64,000 nucleotides of DNA from Streptomyces drozdowiczii. Its GTDB lineage: Bacteria > Actinomycetota > Actinomycetes > Streptomycetales > Streptomycetaceae. The position numbers and the translations under genes are program-made. Positions 43,083-52,234 of the stretch are shown here, in pieces. The notes beneath the pieces are model-generated. The model did not search any database, was not told the origin of the DNA, and was given only the letters and a program-made list of their open reading frames with translations. The DNA lies in NCBI RefSeq assembly GCF_026167665.1, contig NZ_CP098740.1:7068001-7132000 (forward strand). The letters are read 5' to 3'. The stretch's first letter is position 1. The number at the start of each line of letters is the position of its first letter.

Positions 43083-45145
43083 GTGAACCCCGCGCATCGC
43101 TCCCCCGAGCCGATCCGGATCAGGCTCGCGTCCACTTTCACCGCCACCCCGCTCGCCGATGTACTGGAATTCTGGGGCGACGAACTGGGATGGGAGCTGG
43201 AACCCGCATTCGCGCCCTACGGCCAGGTGTTCCAGGAACTCCTGGCCACCCGGGACGAACCGGAATGCCCCCGCCCGGCCGCCCGGGTGCTCCTCCTGCG
43301 CCTCGACGACTGGCTGAGCGAGGGCACCCGGCTCTCCGACGCGGTGACCGACCTCGCGGCGGCGGTGCGCACGACGGCCGCGCACAGCGGCGACCCGGTC
43401 GTCGTGCTGCTGTGCCCGTCCCCGCCGGGCGGTGCGCCCGAAGCCGTCAGGGCCGCCGAGGAGCTGCTCGTCACCGCCCTGCGCGGGGTGCCACGGGTCC
43501 AGGTCGTCCCCTCGGCCCAGGTCCTGTCCGGCTTCCCGGAGAGCGGCTGGCACGCCCCGTACACCGACCGGCTCGGCGCGGTCCCGTACACCGAGAGCGG
43601 GTTCGCCGCGCTCGGGACCGCGGTCGCGCGGGCCCTCCACGCCTGGGTGGCGCCCCGGCCGAAGGTGATCGCGGTGGACTGCGACAACACCCTCTGGGAC
43701 GGCGAGATCGCCGAAGGCGGCATCACCGTGCCGCCCGCCCGCCGTGAGCTGCAACGGATGCTGGTGGACCAGACGCGCGCGGGCCGCCTGGTCTGCCTGT
43801 GCACCCGCAACGACGAGGCGGACGTCCTCGGTGTGCTCCGGGACCACCCCGACATGGTCCTGCGGCCCGAGCACGTCATCGCGGTCCGAGCCAACTGGCG
43901 GCCCAAGTCGGAGAACCTGCGCTCGCTGGCCGCCGAACTGGACCTGGGCCTCGACACCTTCCTGTTCCTGGACGACGACCCGCTGCAAGTGGCGGAGGTG
44001 CGCGCCGCGGCCCCCGAGGCCACCGCGCTGCACCTGCCCGCCGACGCCGGAGCGGCCGCCGCGTTCCTGGGGCACTGCTGGCCGCTCGACGCGCCGCAGG
44101 TGACCGCCGAGGACGCCCGCCGGACGGCCAGCTACCGGGACAACCACCGCCGCGAGGAGGTACGCCGGCAGTCGGCGACGCTCGCGGACTTCCTGGACCG
44201 CCTCGAACTGGTGGTGACCGTACGCCCCCTCGCCGCGCCCGAACTGGACCGGGCGGCCCAGCTGACCCAGCGCACCACGCAGTTCAACCTCAGCGGCGTC
44301 CGGCGCACCGCCGGGGAGATCGCCGCCCTCGCGGACCGGGGCACGGAGTGCCTGGTGGTGGATGTCCGGGACCGCTTCGGCACCTACGGCATCGTGGGCC
44401 TCATGCTCTTCGGCGCCCGTGACGGGGCGCTGTGCGTGGACACGTTCCTGCTGAGCTGCCGTTCGACCGGGCGGGGCGTCGAGCACCGGATGCTCGCCCA
44501 CCTGGGACGGCTCGCCGAGGAACGCGGGCTGGCCGAGATCCGGCTGCCGTACGTGCCCACCGCCCGCAACGTTCCGGCCGCGGACTTCCTGGAGGAGGCC
44601 GGTGGCGGCTGGGAGGCGTACGAGGAAGGGCGCCGGGTCCGTGTGCTCTCCGCCGGACGGGCCGCCGGGGCCCGGCACGCGCCGGACCGGGGGGCGCCGC
44701 AGCGGGACGCACCCGCCCGCGAGGCGCCCGACCGCCCGGCCCCGGCGGCAGGGCGGCGCGCCGGGACACGGCGGAGCTGGTCCACCGCACCGCCGAGGAG
44801 CTGGCGACTCCGGACCGGGTGGTCGCCGCGATGCGGGCCCGGCGGACGGACGGCGGCCGGCAGGTGGTGGCCCGGTCCGGCGCGGTCCCCCCGCGCACAC
44901 CACTCGAAACGCGGGTGCTGCGGCGCTGGGAGGAACTGCTGTCGCCCCGGCCGCTCTCGGTGCACGACGACTTCTTCGCACTCGACGGGGACTCCTTGAA
45001 GGTCGTCCAGTTCCTGGGCTGGGTGTACGAGGAGTTCGGCGTCGAACTCCCCGTCGCGACCTGGTCCGAGGGCTCGCTGACGGCGGCCGACGCGGCGGCG
45101 GCGATCGAGGAGGCGCTTCACCCGGCGGCCGTTCCCGCCCCGTAG
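43083..45145 (+). CDS. FkbH-like HAD acyl-loading protein fused to a carrier protein (one frameshift)
   Basis: An FkbH/HAD-IIIC protein (DCDNTLWDG at residues 199-207, plus FLFLDDDPLQVAEV and FGTYGIVGLMLF) followed by a C-terminal carrier domain (DDFFALDGDSLKVVQF). FkbH proteins take a glyceryl (or lactyl) group from a phosphorylated C3 metabolite and load it on a carrier. The carrier is in a different frame. One missing base between 44640 and 44780, most likely in the G run 44689-44694, breaks it, and adding it gives 688 codons. Two separate overlapping genes are possible but the ACP frame has no good start. The GTG start has AAAGGAGG 4 bases upstream. Confidence 0.85.
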
Positions 45146-45173
45146 CGCAGCGGCGATTCCCCGTTCCGGAGCA

Positions 45174-45192
45174 CGGCAATCCAAGAGATGAC
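45174..45192 (+). promoter_or_regulatory. Weaker copy of the 19-bp element upstream of the nucleotidyltransferase
   Basis: CGGCAATCCAAGAGATGAC matches GCGCAACCGGGAAGATGAC at 13 of 19 positions, in the orientation expected for a plus-strand gene. It is 104 bp before the start of the sugar-nucleotide operon. Confidence 0.4.
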
Positions 45193-45295
45193 CCGCCCGT
45201 CCGCGTGGGATGGGATAGGCGTTCGGTGGGCGGCCTCTGCCCATCCGGACGCATTCCGGTCCGGGACCGGAAGCGACTACGGAAGGCAGCGGATC

Positions 45296-46366
45296 GTGAA
45301 GGCACTGGTACTGGCGGGCGGTTCCGGAGTTCGCCTCCGGCCATTCACCTACTCGACCCCGAAAGCGCTCATTCCCCTCGCGAACAAACCGGCTCTGGAA
45401 TACGTCGTCGCCCATCTCCGCGAACTCGGCGCCCGGGACATCTGCCTGGTCGTCGGCGACTGGGCGGACACCATCTCGGAGGCCATGGGCGACGGCTCCC
45501 GCTTCGGGGTGCGCCTCACCTACCTGCGCCAGGAACGGCCGCTCGGCCTGGCCCACGCGGTGCGCACGGCCCGCCCGTTCCTGCGCGACGACGACTTCCT
45601 GCTGCACCTCGGGGACAACGTGTTCCCGGACGGAGCGGCCTCCATCGTCGAGGAGTACCGGCGGACCCGCCCGGCCACGGGGCTCGTGGTGCAGCAGGTC
45701 GCGGACCCGCGCGCCTACGGGGTCGCGGAGGTGGCGGCGGACGGTGCGGTGCTGCGGGTCGTGGAGAAACCGGCGCAGCCGCGTACCGACCTCGCCGTGC
45801 TCGGCCTGTACTACCTCACCGCCGCCGTCCACGAGGCGATCGGTGCCATCGCGCCGAGCCTCCGGGGCGAGCTGGAGATCACGGACGCGATCCAGTGGCT
45901 GATCGACCGGGGACACACGGTCGAGGCCAGGCGGTACAGCGGCTTCTGGAAGGACATCGGCCGGTCCGACGACGTGCTGGCGTGCAACCGCCGGCTCCTG
46001 GACGACCTCGTCCCGGCCGTCGACGGGCACATCGACGCGGCGAGCGAGATCCGCGGCCCGGTGGTCGTCGAGCCGGGCGCCCGGGTGGTCCGCTCCCACG
46101 TCCACGGCCCCGCGATCATCGGCGCCGGCACGCTCATCGAGGACTGCCTCATCGGCCCGGGGACCTCCGTCGGGCGCGACTGCACCGTGCGCGCCACTCA
46201 CCTGTCCGACTCGATCGTCCTCCAGGGCGCCCAGGTCCACACCCCGCGCGGCCTGTACGGGTCGCTCGTCGGCCGGTACGCCACCGTCGGCCCGGCGGAG
46301 CCGGACGAACCGGCCCACCGCCTCGTGGTCGGTGACCACGCGCGCGTCGAAATCATCGCGGCATGA
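45296..46366 (+). CDS. Glucose-1-phosphate thymidylyltransferase, long form (CalS7-like)
   Basis: A 356-residue nucleotidyltransferase. The N-terminal catalytic domain has LVLAGGSGVRLRPFTYSTPKALIPLANKP and GDNVF. The C-terminal left-handed beta-helix has hexapeptide-like repeats (GPVVVEPGARVV; GPAIIGAGTLIEDCLIGPGTSVGRDC), as in the long RmlA3/CalS7/StrD class. It makes dTDP- (or UDP-) glucose from glucose-1-phosphate. The start is GTG at 45296 with GGAAGG upstream. It is first of three genes (NDP-glucose, uronate, pentose). Confidence 0.92.
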   Translation: MKALVLAGGSGVRLRPFTYSTPKALIPLANKPALEYVVAHLRELGARDICLVVGDWADTISEAMGDGSRFGVRLTYLRQERPLGLAHAVRTARPFLRDDDFLLHLGDNVFPDGAASIVEEYRRTRPATGLVVQQVADPRAYGVAEVAADGAVLRVVEKPAQPRTDLAVLGLYYLTAAVHEAIGAIAPSLRGELEITDAIQWLIDRGHTVEARRYSGFWKDIGRSDDVLACNRRLLDDLVPAVDGHIDAASEIRGPVVVEPGARVVRSHVHGPAIIGAGTLIEDCLIGPGTSVGRDCTVRATHLSDSIVLQGAQVHTPRGLYGSLVGRYATVGPAEPDEPAHRLVVGDHARVEIIAA

Positions 46367-46410
46367 GGACCGGCCCCTCCGAAGAACCGCCCCCCGACCA
46401 GGAGACTTCC

Positions 46411-47778
46411 ATGACTGACGACCGGATACCGCCCGAGGACCACGCATCACCGGACGCGCCCACCGTGGCCGTGGTCGGGCTGGGGTACGTGGGCTCCTGC
46501 CTGGCCGCGACGCTGGCCGACCGGGGCTCGCACGTCGTGGGGGTGGACGTCGACACCGCCCTCGTGGACGAACTCGGCGCGGGGGTCGTCCGCTTCGCCG
46601 AGCAGGGGCTGAAGGACATGGTGGGCCGCGCCGTCTCGGCGGGGCGGCTCCGGGTCACGACGGACTTCACCGCGGTCACCGCCGCCGACGTCGTGGTCAT
46701 CGCGGTCGGCACCCCCGCCCACGACGACGGCTCGCTGGACGACCGGCAGTTGCGCGGCGCGTGTCTGGCCCTGAGCGGCCACCTCCGAAAGGGGCAGCTG
46801 ATCGTGGTCAAGAGCACGGTCACGCCCGGCACCACCAGGAGCCTGGTGGCCTCGTCGCTCGGCAGCGGCGGTCTGCGCGCGGGCGCCGATTTCCTGCTGG
46901 CCTACAGCCCCGAACGGCTCGCCGAGTCCACCGCGCTCGCCGAGCTGCGCGCGTTCCCCATCGTCGTCGGCGGGCTGGACGCGCCGAGCACCCGGGCGGC
47001 GGCGGACTTCTGGCGGCGGGCCCTGGGCGTCGACGTCATCGAGCAGGACTCCCTCGAAGCGGCCGAGATCGTGAAGCTGGCCGACAACTGGTGGATCGAC
47101 CTCAACATCGCGCTCGCCAACGAACTCGCCAAGTTCTGCGCCCTGTACGAGGTGGACGTCCTGGACGTCATCGAGGCGGCCAACTCCATCCCCAAGGGCA
47201 GCGGCCACGTCAACATCCTGCGCCCGAGCGCCGGGGTCGGCGGCTCCTGCCTCACCAAGGACCCGTGGATGGTGTGGCGGGCGGCACGCGGCCACGACGT
47301 GGACCTCCTCACCGTTCCGGCGAGCCGCGCGGTCAACGACGGCATGCCCGAGCACACCGCGCGGCTGATCACCGACGAGCTGACCGCGCTCGGCAAGGAC
47401 CCGGCCGCTTCGACGGTCGCGGTCCTCGGTGTCGCCTTCAAGAACAACACCAGTGACCTGCGCAGCAGCCCCGCCCGGGCGGTGGTCCGGGCGCTCGCGG
47501 CGGCGGGGGTGCGGATACGCGTGCACGATCCGCTGGTGGACACCGTGCAGGCGGAGGAGCTGCTGGACGTGCGGCCGAGCGCCACGGTGGACGAGGCGGT
47601 GCGCGACGCGGACTGCATCGCCGTGCTGGCCCTGCACAAGGAGTTCGAGGACATCGACTTCGGCGCGCTGGCCGTCGCCGACCCGTGCGTCGTCATGGAC
47701 GGGCGCGCGTACTACTCGAAGGAGAAGATCGCCGTGCTGCGTCGGCTGGGCTACCGCTACCTCGGGATCGGCCGATGA
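46411..47778 (+). CDS. NDP-glucose 6-dehydrogenase (CalS8-like)
   Basis: A 455-residue nucleotide-sugar dehydrogenase. It has the N-terminal Rossmann motif VAVVGLGYVGSCLAATLADRG, the catalytic Cys in GVGGSCLTKDPWM, and conserved KLADNWWIDLNIALANELAKFC. It oxidises NDP-glucose twice to NDP-glucuronate. I choose the ATG at 46411, with AGGAG 6 bases upstream; an earlier ATG at 46363 would overlap the previous stop. It is coupled to the decarboxylase downstream by ATGA, matching the calicheamicin aminopentose order. Confidence 0.9.
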   Translation: MTDDRIPPEDHASPDAPTVAVVGLGYVGSCLAATLADRGSHVVGVDVDTALVDELGAGVVRFAEQGLKDMVGRAVSAGRLRVTTDFTAVTAADVVVIAVGTPAHDDGSLDDRQLRGACLALSGHLRKGQLIVVKSTVTPGTTRSLVASSLGSGGLRAGADFLLAYSPERLAESTALAELRAFPIVVGGLDAPSTRAAADFWRRALGVDVIEQDSLEAAEIVKLADNWWIDLNIALANELAKFCALYEVDVLDVIEAANSIPKGSGHVNILRPSAGVGGSCLTKDPWMVWRAARGHDVDLLTVPASRAVNDGMPEHTARLITDELTALGKDPAASTVAVLGVAFKNNTSDLRSSPARAVVRALAAAGVRIRVHDPLVDTVQAEELLDVRPSATVDEAVRDADCIAVLALHKEFEDIDFGALAVADPCVVMDGRAYYSKEKIAVLRRLGYRYLGIGR

Positions 47779-48770
47779 GCGCGCGGCGCGTGGTCGTCAC
47801 CGGCGGCTGCGGGTTCGTCGGGAGCCATCTGGTGGAGCGTCTGGTCGCCCGGGGCGACGAGGTGACCGTCTTCGACGGTGCGCCCTACCCGGCCGACATG
47901 GACGACGACGTACGCGGGCAGGCGCGGCACGTCCGGGGCGACATCCGCGACGCCGACGCGCTCGCGGGGGCGATCCGGCCCGGTACCGACGCCGTCTACC
48001 ACCTGGCCGCCGTCGTCGGCGTGGACCAGTACCTCGCCCGGCCGCTCGACGTGATCGACGTCAACTTCACCGGCACCCGCAACGTGCTGGAGGCGGCGGC
48101 GCGGGCCGGGGCGAAGGTGGTGGCCGCGAGCACCAGCGAGGTCTACGGCAAGAATCCGGTCGTGCCCTGGTCCGAGGACGGGGACCGGGTGCTCGGCCCC
48201 ACGACCGCCGACCGCTGGACGTACTCGACCAGCAAGGCGCTCGCCGAGCACATGACGTTCGCGTTCGCCCGCCAGCACGGCCTGGAGGCGACGGTCGTCC
48301 GCTACTTCAACGTGTACGGGGCCCGTCAGCGCCCGGCGTACATCGTGAGCCGCACCGTGCACCGCGTCCTCAACGGCCTCGCCCCGGTCGTCTACGACCA
48401 GGGCCTCCAGACCCGCTGCTTCACCCATGTGAGCGACTGCGTCGAGGGCACCGTCCTGGCGGCGGAGAAGCCTTCGGCGGTGGGCGGCGTCTTCAACATC
48501 GGCAGCATGGACGAGACCACGGTGGGCGAGGCGGTGCGCCTGGTCGCCGAACTCGCCGGGTCGGACCGTGCCGTGATCGAGGTGGACACGAAGGACCGGC
48601 TCGGACCGGCGTACGAGGATCTGCTGCGCCGGGTCCCGGACAACTCCAGGGCCCGGAACGAGCTCGGCTGGACCTGCGGGACGTCCCTGCGCGACGGGCT
48701 GGCCGACACCATCGCCTGGGCCCGCGCCCATCCGTGGTGGCTCGCCCTGCCGGACAACGGCGCGCTCTGA
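47775..48770 (+). CDS. NDP-glucuronate decarboxylase-like SDR (CalS9-like)
   Basis: A 331-residue extended SDR with VVVTGGCGFVGSHLVERL at the N-terminus, ASTSEVYGKNP and the intact YSTSK catalytic motif (Y-x3-K). In this context (directly after an NDP-glucose dehydrogenase) it most likely decarboxylates NDP-glucuronate to an NDP-xylose/4-keto-pentose, as CalS9 does. A plain 4-epimerase is the alternative. It is the last gene of the plus-strand cluster operon and the probable right boundary of the cluster. Confidence 0.88.
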   Translation: MSARRVVVTGGCGFVGSHLVERLVARGDEVTVFDGAPYPADMDDDVRGQARHVRGDIRDADALAGAIRPGTDAVYHLAAVVGVDQYLARPLDVIDVNFTGTRNVLEAAARAGAKVVAASTSEVYGKNPVVPWSEDGDRVLGPTTADRWTYSTSKALAEHMTFAFARQHGLEATVVRYFNVYGARQRPAYIVSRTVHRVLNGLAPVVYDQGLQTRCFTHVSDCVEGTVLAAEKPSAVGGVFNIGSMDETTVGEAVRLVAELAGSDRAVIEVDTKDRLGPAYEDLLRRVPDNSRARNELGWTCGTSLRDGLADTIAWARAHPWWLALPDNGAL

Positions 48771-48986
48771 CCGCCAACACGCGGATGCCGGTGCCGGCTC
48801 CGGCTGAAGGGCGCACACCGCGCGGCCTCTGGATGGAGTACGCAGAATCGTTACGCCAGCCTCCGGGCGGGTGACCCCGCGCATCCGGGGGCCCCGCTCG
48901 GGGGATGGACCTGCGGGTCCGACAGCTCGCCGGGGCCCGGCGTCGGGGCGGCCGCGCATGCCCCGGATCGGCACGGGTGCATCGCC

Positions 48987-49352
48987 ATGGGTTTCATGAG
49001 GCTTCGTCAGGGTGCGGCCGCCGCGTTCGGCGCGCTCGTTCTCCTCGCCGCGCAGTCGGGGTCCGCGAGCGCCGCCGAGGGGGACTTCTCCTACACGTAC
49101 GCCGGGCTCGACGGCATGCCGCGCACCGTCACCCTGCACGAGCCCCCGAGCCCCGGCTGCGTCACGCTCCCCGAGGTCGCCGACACCCGGGCCTCCGAGC
49201 CGGCCTTCGCCCCGCAGAACGAGACCGACGAGTGGGCCATGGTGTTCACCGGGACCGACTGCACCGGCGACTCCTGGACCCTGGGCCCGCACGGAAGGCC
49301 CACATCGGAACGGCTCAAGCTGCGCTCGGTGTACCTGACCGGGCGTCACTGA
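48987..49352 (+). CDS. Small secreted protein, unknown
   Basis: A 121-residue protein with an N-terminal signal peptide (MRLRQGAAAAFGALVLLAAQSGSASAAEG, cleavage after ASA) and a mature part of about 90 residues with two cysteines, likely disulfide-linked. It shows no resemblance that I can see to the chromoprotein apoproteins (CagA/NcsA), despite lying beside the cluster. The start may be 48987 or the in-frame ATG 9 bp later. Confidence 0.6.
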   Translation: MGFMRLRQGAAAAFGALVLLAAQSGSASAAEGDFSYTYAGLDGMPRTVTLHEPPSPGCVTLPEVADTRASEPAFAPQNETDEWAMVFTGTDCTGDSWTLGPHGRPTSERLKLRSVYLTGRH

Positions 49353-49361
49353 CGCTTCGCT

Positions 49362-50017
49362 TCAGCCGAGGATGAGCGGGAGCCGGGCCGCCAGGCCGCC
49401 CAGGTCCGCCGCCTGCGCGGAGGTCGGGGTGGCGCGCCCCGTGCCGATCCGCAGTGCTTCGGCGTCCGTGAGCGAAGGGGGGAACGCGGCGCCCGCGACG
49501 GCCTCCAGCGCTCGGCGGGCCACGGCCAGGGTCTCGGCGGGCGGTTCGGGGGCGGCGGGCAGGCGGGCCACGAGGTCGAGGTGGTGCAGGGTGCCTTCGA
49601 GTACGTACGCCGCGAGGTAATCGGCGACCGTGAGGACCATGTCCTGCGTACGGACCCGGGCGGCCGGGTCCGCGAGACCGGCGGCGCGGACGGCGGCCGT
49701 GCCGAGGTCGTCGATGTGGTGCTTGAGCCAGCGCGGTTCGCCGTACGCCGCCGCCAGCCGGGGATCAGCGCGTCGAGCGGGTCGTCACCCGTCGGGGGCT
49801 CGGGGAGCAGCGTCCAGTAGCCGGGCGCGTCGGTCGTGGCGGGCTCGTCGGCGGGGGTGACCAGGGTGATCAGGACGTCCTGCGCGTCGATGACCAGGTG
49901 GCACACCAGGTCCCGGACGAGCCACCCCGTACAGCCGGAGGGTTTCCCGAAGTCCTCGTCGGGAAGAGCGGCCACGGCGTCGAGCAGTGCCGTCCAGGAG
50001 CGCGAGAAGGGATGCAT
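49362..50017 (-). CDS. Maleylpyruvate-isomerase-like (mycothiol-dependent) protein, frameshifted
   Basis: A DinB/MDMPI-type protein. The N-terminal part WTALLDAVAALPDEDFGKPSGCTGWLVRDLVCHLVIDAQDVL and the C-terminal part (VLTVADYLAAYVLEGTLHHLDLVARLPAAPEP) are in different frames. Adding one base to the G run 49760-49763 joins them and gives 219 codons. In this family the first helix bundle binds a metal and mycothiol. I read the break as a sequencing error, not a decayed gene. It lies outside the cluster. Confidence 0.75.
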
Positions 50018-50050
50018 GGGCCCCACGCTAGGGGTGTGCGCCCCCTCATC

Positions 50051-51606
50051 TCATCCGTAGTGGCGAAGCTCCGGCCACGTCTCGGCCCAGGGGCGGCGCG
50101 GCCCCGTACAGACGTAGACCTGGCCGCCCCACTCCACGTTGTGCATGCCGTACGGGTTGGTGAGGCCGGCGGCCACGGTGACGTGCTGGAAGTACCGGCG
50201 CAGCTCGGCCTCGTAGCCGGGGGCGTGCTCCGGGCCGGGGGCGACCGCGAGGACCGTGGTGGCGGCCGGGTCGCCGGGGCCCCACCACCAGTCGGTGTTG
50301 TGGGCGCTCACGGCGTGCGGCAGGCCGGTGCCGCGCCCGAGTTCGTTGATGGCGCCCGCTTCTCCGTACTCGGCCGTGTAGATCACCGCGTGTGCGCGCT
50401 GCTCCTGCGGCAGCCCGTCCCACACCTGGCTCACGGTGCCGACGAGCTGGGGCCAGCCCAGGGTCTCCCCCGTGTTCGTGCTGACGCCGTAGGTCCAGGC
50501 GACCGCGCCCGGCGGCAGGACGGGCAGGACGATGACGGCGAGCACCGCGGTCGAGGCCGCCGTCGCGATCATGAGGTCCCGCAGGCGGTCCCGGCGGGCG
50601 CGCAGCCACCCGTCGAGCCCGACGGCACCGGCCGCCAGCAGGCACACGTACAGCCCGCCCAGGTAGTAGATCTGGGCGCCCGTGGTCACCGCGAACAGCA
50701 CGAACAGCACGGCGTACGCGGCGACCAGGCACTGCCACAGGGGTTGGCCGGAGCGCCAGAGGAAGCGCAGGCCCGCGAACCACAGGATCGCCGTGGCGAA
50801 TCCGGCCGTCGCGAGCTGGCCGACGATCCAGGTGGGGATGTGGCCCGGGCCGCCGTTCTTCTCGTTGAGCGCCCGGGTCATCTCGAACATGGCCCAGTCG
50901 TGGTGCGCCTGCCACCACAGGTCCGGCAGCACGAGCAGCACGGCGAGCGCCGCCCCCGCCAGGAGCCACCGGTCAGCCACCGTGCGCCGGGCCGGGCCGA
51001 GCAGGACGGCGGCCACCAGGACGAACCCGAAGATGCCGGCGAGGTGGTTGAACTCGGCCCCGATCCCGACGAGCGCCCCGGCCGCGAGCCACCAGCGGGT
51101 GTCACCGGTGCGGCCGATCCGTACGACCACGAGCGCGATCGCCGCCCAGGCCAGCACCTCGTACGCCGTGGTGTTGGCGAGGTGCGCGCCGCCCAGGAGC
51201 ACGGGCATGGCGGCGGTCGCGACGGCCGCGAGGAGCTGCGTCCGCCGGGCGCCGCCGAGTTCACGGGCCGTCAGCCCGCCCACGACCACCGTGCCGGCGG
51301 CGGCGAGTGCGGGCCACAGCCGCAGCCCGGCCTCCGAGACGCCGAACAGCTCCAGCGAGACGCGCGCCAGCAACGGGGCCAGGACCGGCTGGTCCACGTA
51401 ACTCGCCTGGAGGTGCCGGGCGCAGTCGAGGAAGTACAGCTCGTCGATGTGGAAGCCGTAGCGCGTGGACAGCGCCATGAGGAGGACGAAGACGCCGCCG
51501 GCGACGAGGAGGACGCGGCGGTCGGGCGGGGGAGGGGGCGGCTCGCGGTGTCCCGTGCGTCCGGCCCGGGCGTGGCCGGTGCTGGTGTTTCCGTCTCGTC
51601 CGCCAT
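50051..51606 (-). CDS. GT39-type membrane glycosyltransferase, frameshifted near the N-terminus
   Basis: A polytopic ArnT/PMT-like glycosyltransferase (GFHIDELYFLDCARHLQASYVDQPVLAPLLAR with the GT39 DEL motif; many hydrophobic segments such as LLAAVATAAMPVLLGGAHLANTT). The ATG at 51606 starts MADETETPAPATPG in one frame, while the first membrane segment RVLLVAGGVFVLLMALSTRYG is in another. One added base in the G runs near 51528-51541 gives 519 codons. Without it the gene could start at 51478 but lose the first membrane helix. It transfers sugars from a lipid donor at the membrane; the substrate is unknown. Confidence 0.8.
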
Positions 51607-51720
51607 GTTCGTCCGTCCCCCCGGTGCCGGCGTCCCGGGGCGTCGTCCGCGGCCCGGGCGGCCCGTGCGCCGCGGGCCGTCCACACCCTAAGCCCCTTCC
51701 CTGTCAGGGGCGTTGGGGCC

Positions 51721-52137
51721 TCAGGCCCACTCCACGAACTGGACGACCACGCCGTTGGGGTCGGTGATCTGGAAGAGGCGCTCGCCCCAGGGCTCCTCGC
51801 GCAGCGGCATGGTGATGCGCACGCCCTCCTCGCGCAGCCGCCGCTCCTCCTCCTTGATGCCGGTGGCGAGGGTGAGGGCCAGGATCAGGCCCGCCGCGCG
51901 CTGGTCGCGCTGCTCGGGCGGCAGGATCTCCGTCCCCCGGGCGAGCAGCACGATGTCGGCTGCCGCGTCCGGGCGGCCGAGGGAGGCGAAGCCCTCGGCG
52001 GCGGCCTGCTCCGTGTAGCCGAGGTGCCTGGTGAAGAACTCCCGGGACGCGGCGACGTCGTCAACGGTCAGGGAGAGGGTCGTCGTCGTGATCGCGGCGG
52101 TCGGAGTGGTCGGGGCCTTCGGCATACGGGTATCCAT
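51721..52137 (-). CDS. VOC/glyoxalase-superfamily protein
   Basis: A 138-residue vicinal-oxygen-chelate protein (TLSLTVDDVAASREFFTRHLGYTEQAA with the beta-alpha-beta repeat, and FQITDPNGVVVQFVEW at the C-terminus, supplying the Glu ligand). Some such proteins bind antibiotics (bleomycin-type resistance), others isomerise or cleave small molecules. It is divergent from a TetR regulator that probably controls it. The start may be 52137 or the in-frame ATG at 52125. Confidence 0.8.
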   Translation of the reverse strand: MDTRMPKAPTTPTAAITTTTLSLTVDDVAASREFFTRHLGYTEQAAAEGFASLGRPDAAADIVLLARGTEILPPEQRDQRAAGLILALTLATGIKEEERRLREEGVRITMPLREEPWGERLFQITDPNGVVVQFVEWA

Positions 52138-52157
52138 TCGTTCGTCGTTCGGGGTGA

Positions 52158-52178
52158 ACTTTACGACGGAGGTAAACT
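52158..52178. promoter_or_regulatory. Candidate TetR operator between VOC and TetR genes
   Basis: ACTTTAC (52158-52164) and GTAAACT (52172-52178), near-perfect inverted arms separated by 7 bp, within a locally AT-rich 97-bp divergent promoter. Confidence 0.5.
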
Positions 52179-52234
52179 TAGCCCGAGACTTCAGGGGTGT
52201 CAACATAAAAATGCTACGAGGGTAAGATTCCCCC

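Noticed and set aside
44832..45145. Separate carrier-protein gene downstream of FkbH
   Set aside because: The carrier frame has no start with a ribosome-binding site, and joining the frames by one base gives an FkbH-carrier fusion of exact length; kept only as an alternative.
44384..46450. Minus-strand frame opposite the FkbH and nucleotidyltransferase genes
   Set aside because: Low-complexity shadow that crosses the true intergenic region and has no motif.
48987..49352. Possible chromoprotein apoprotein next to the cluster
   Set aside because: Secreted and of roughly the right size, but the mature sequence shows none of the CagA/NcsA features that I know, has only two cysteines, and similar small secreted proteins are common in Streptomyces.
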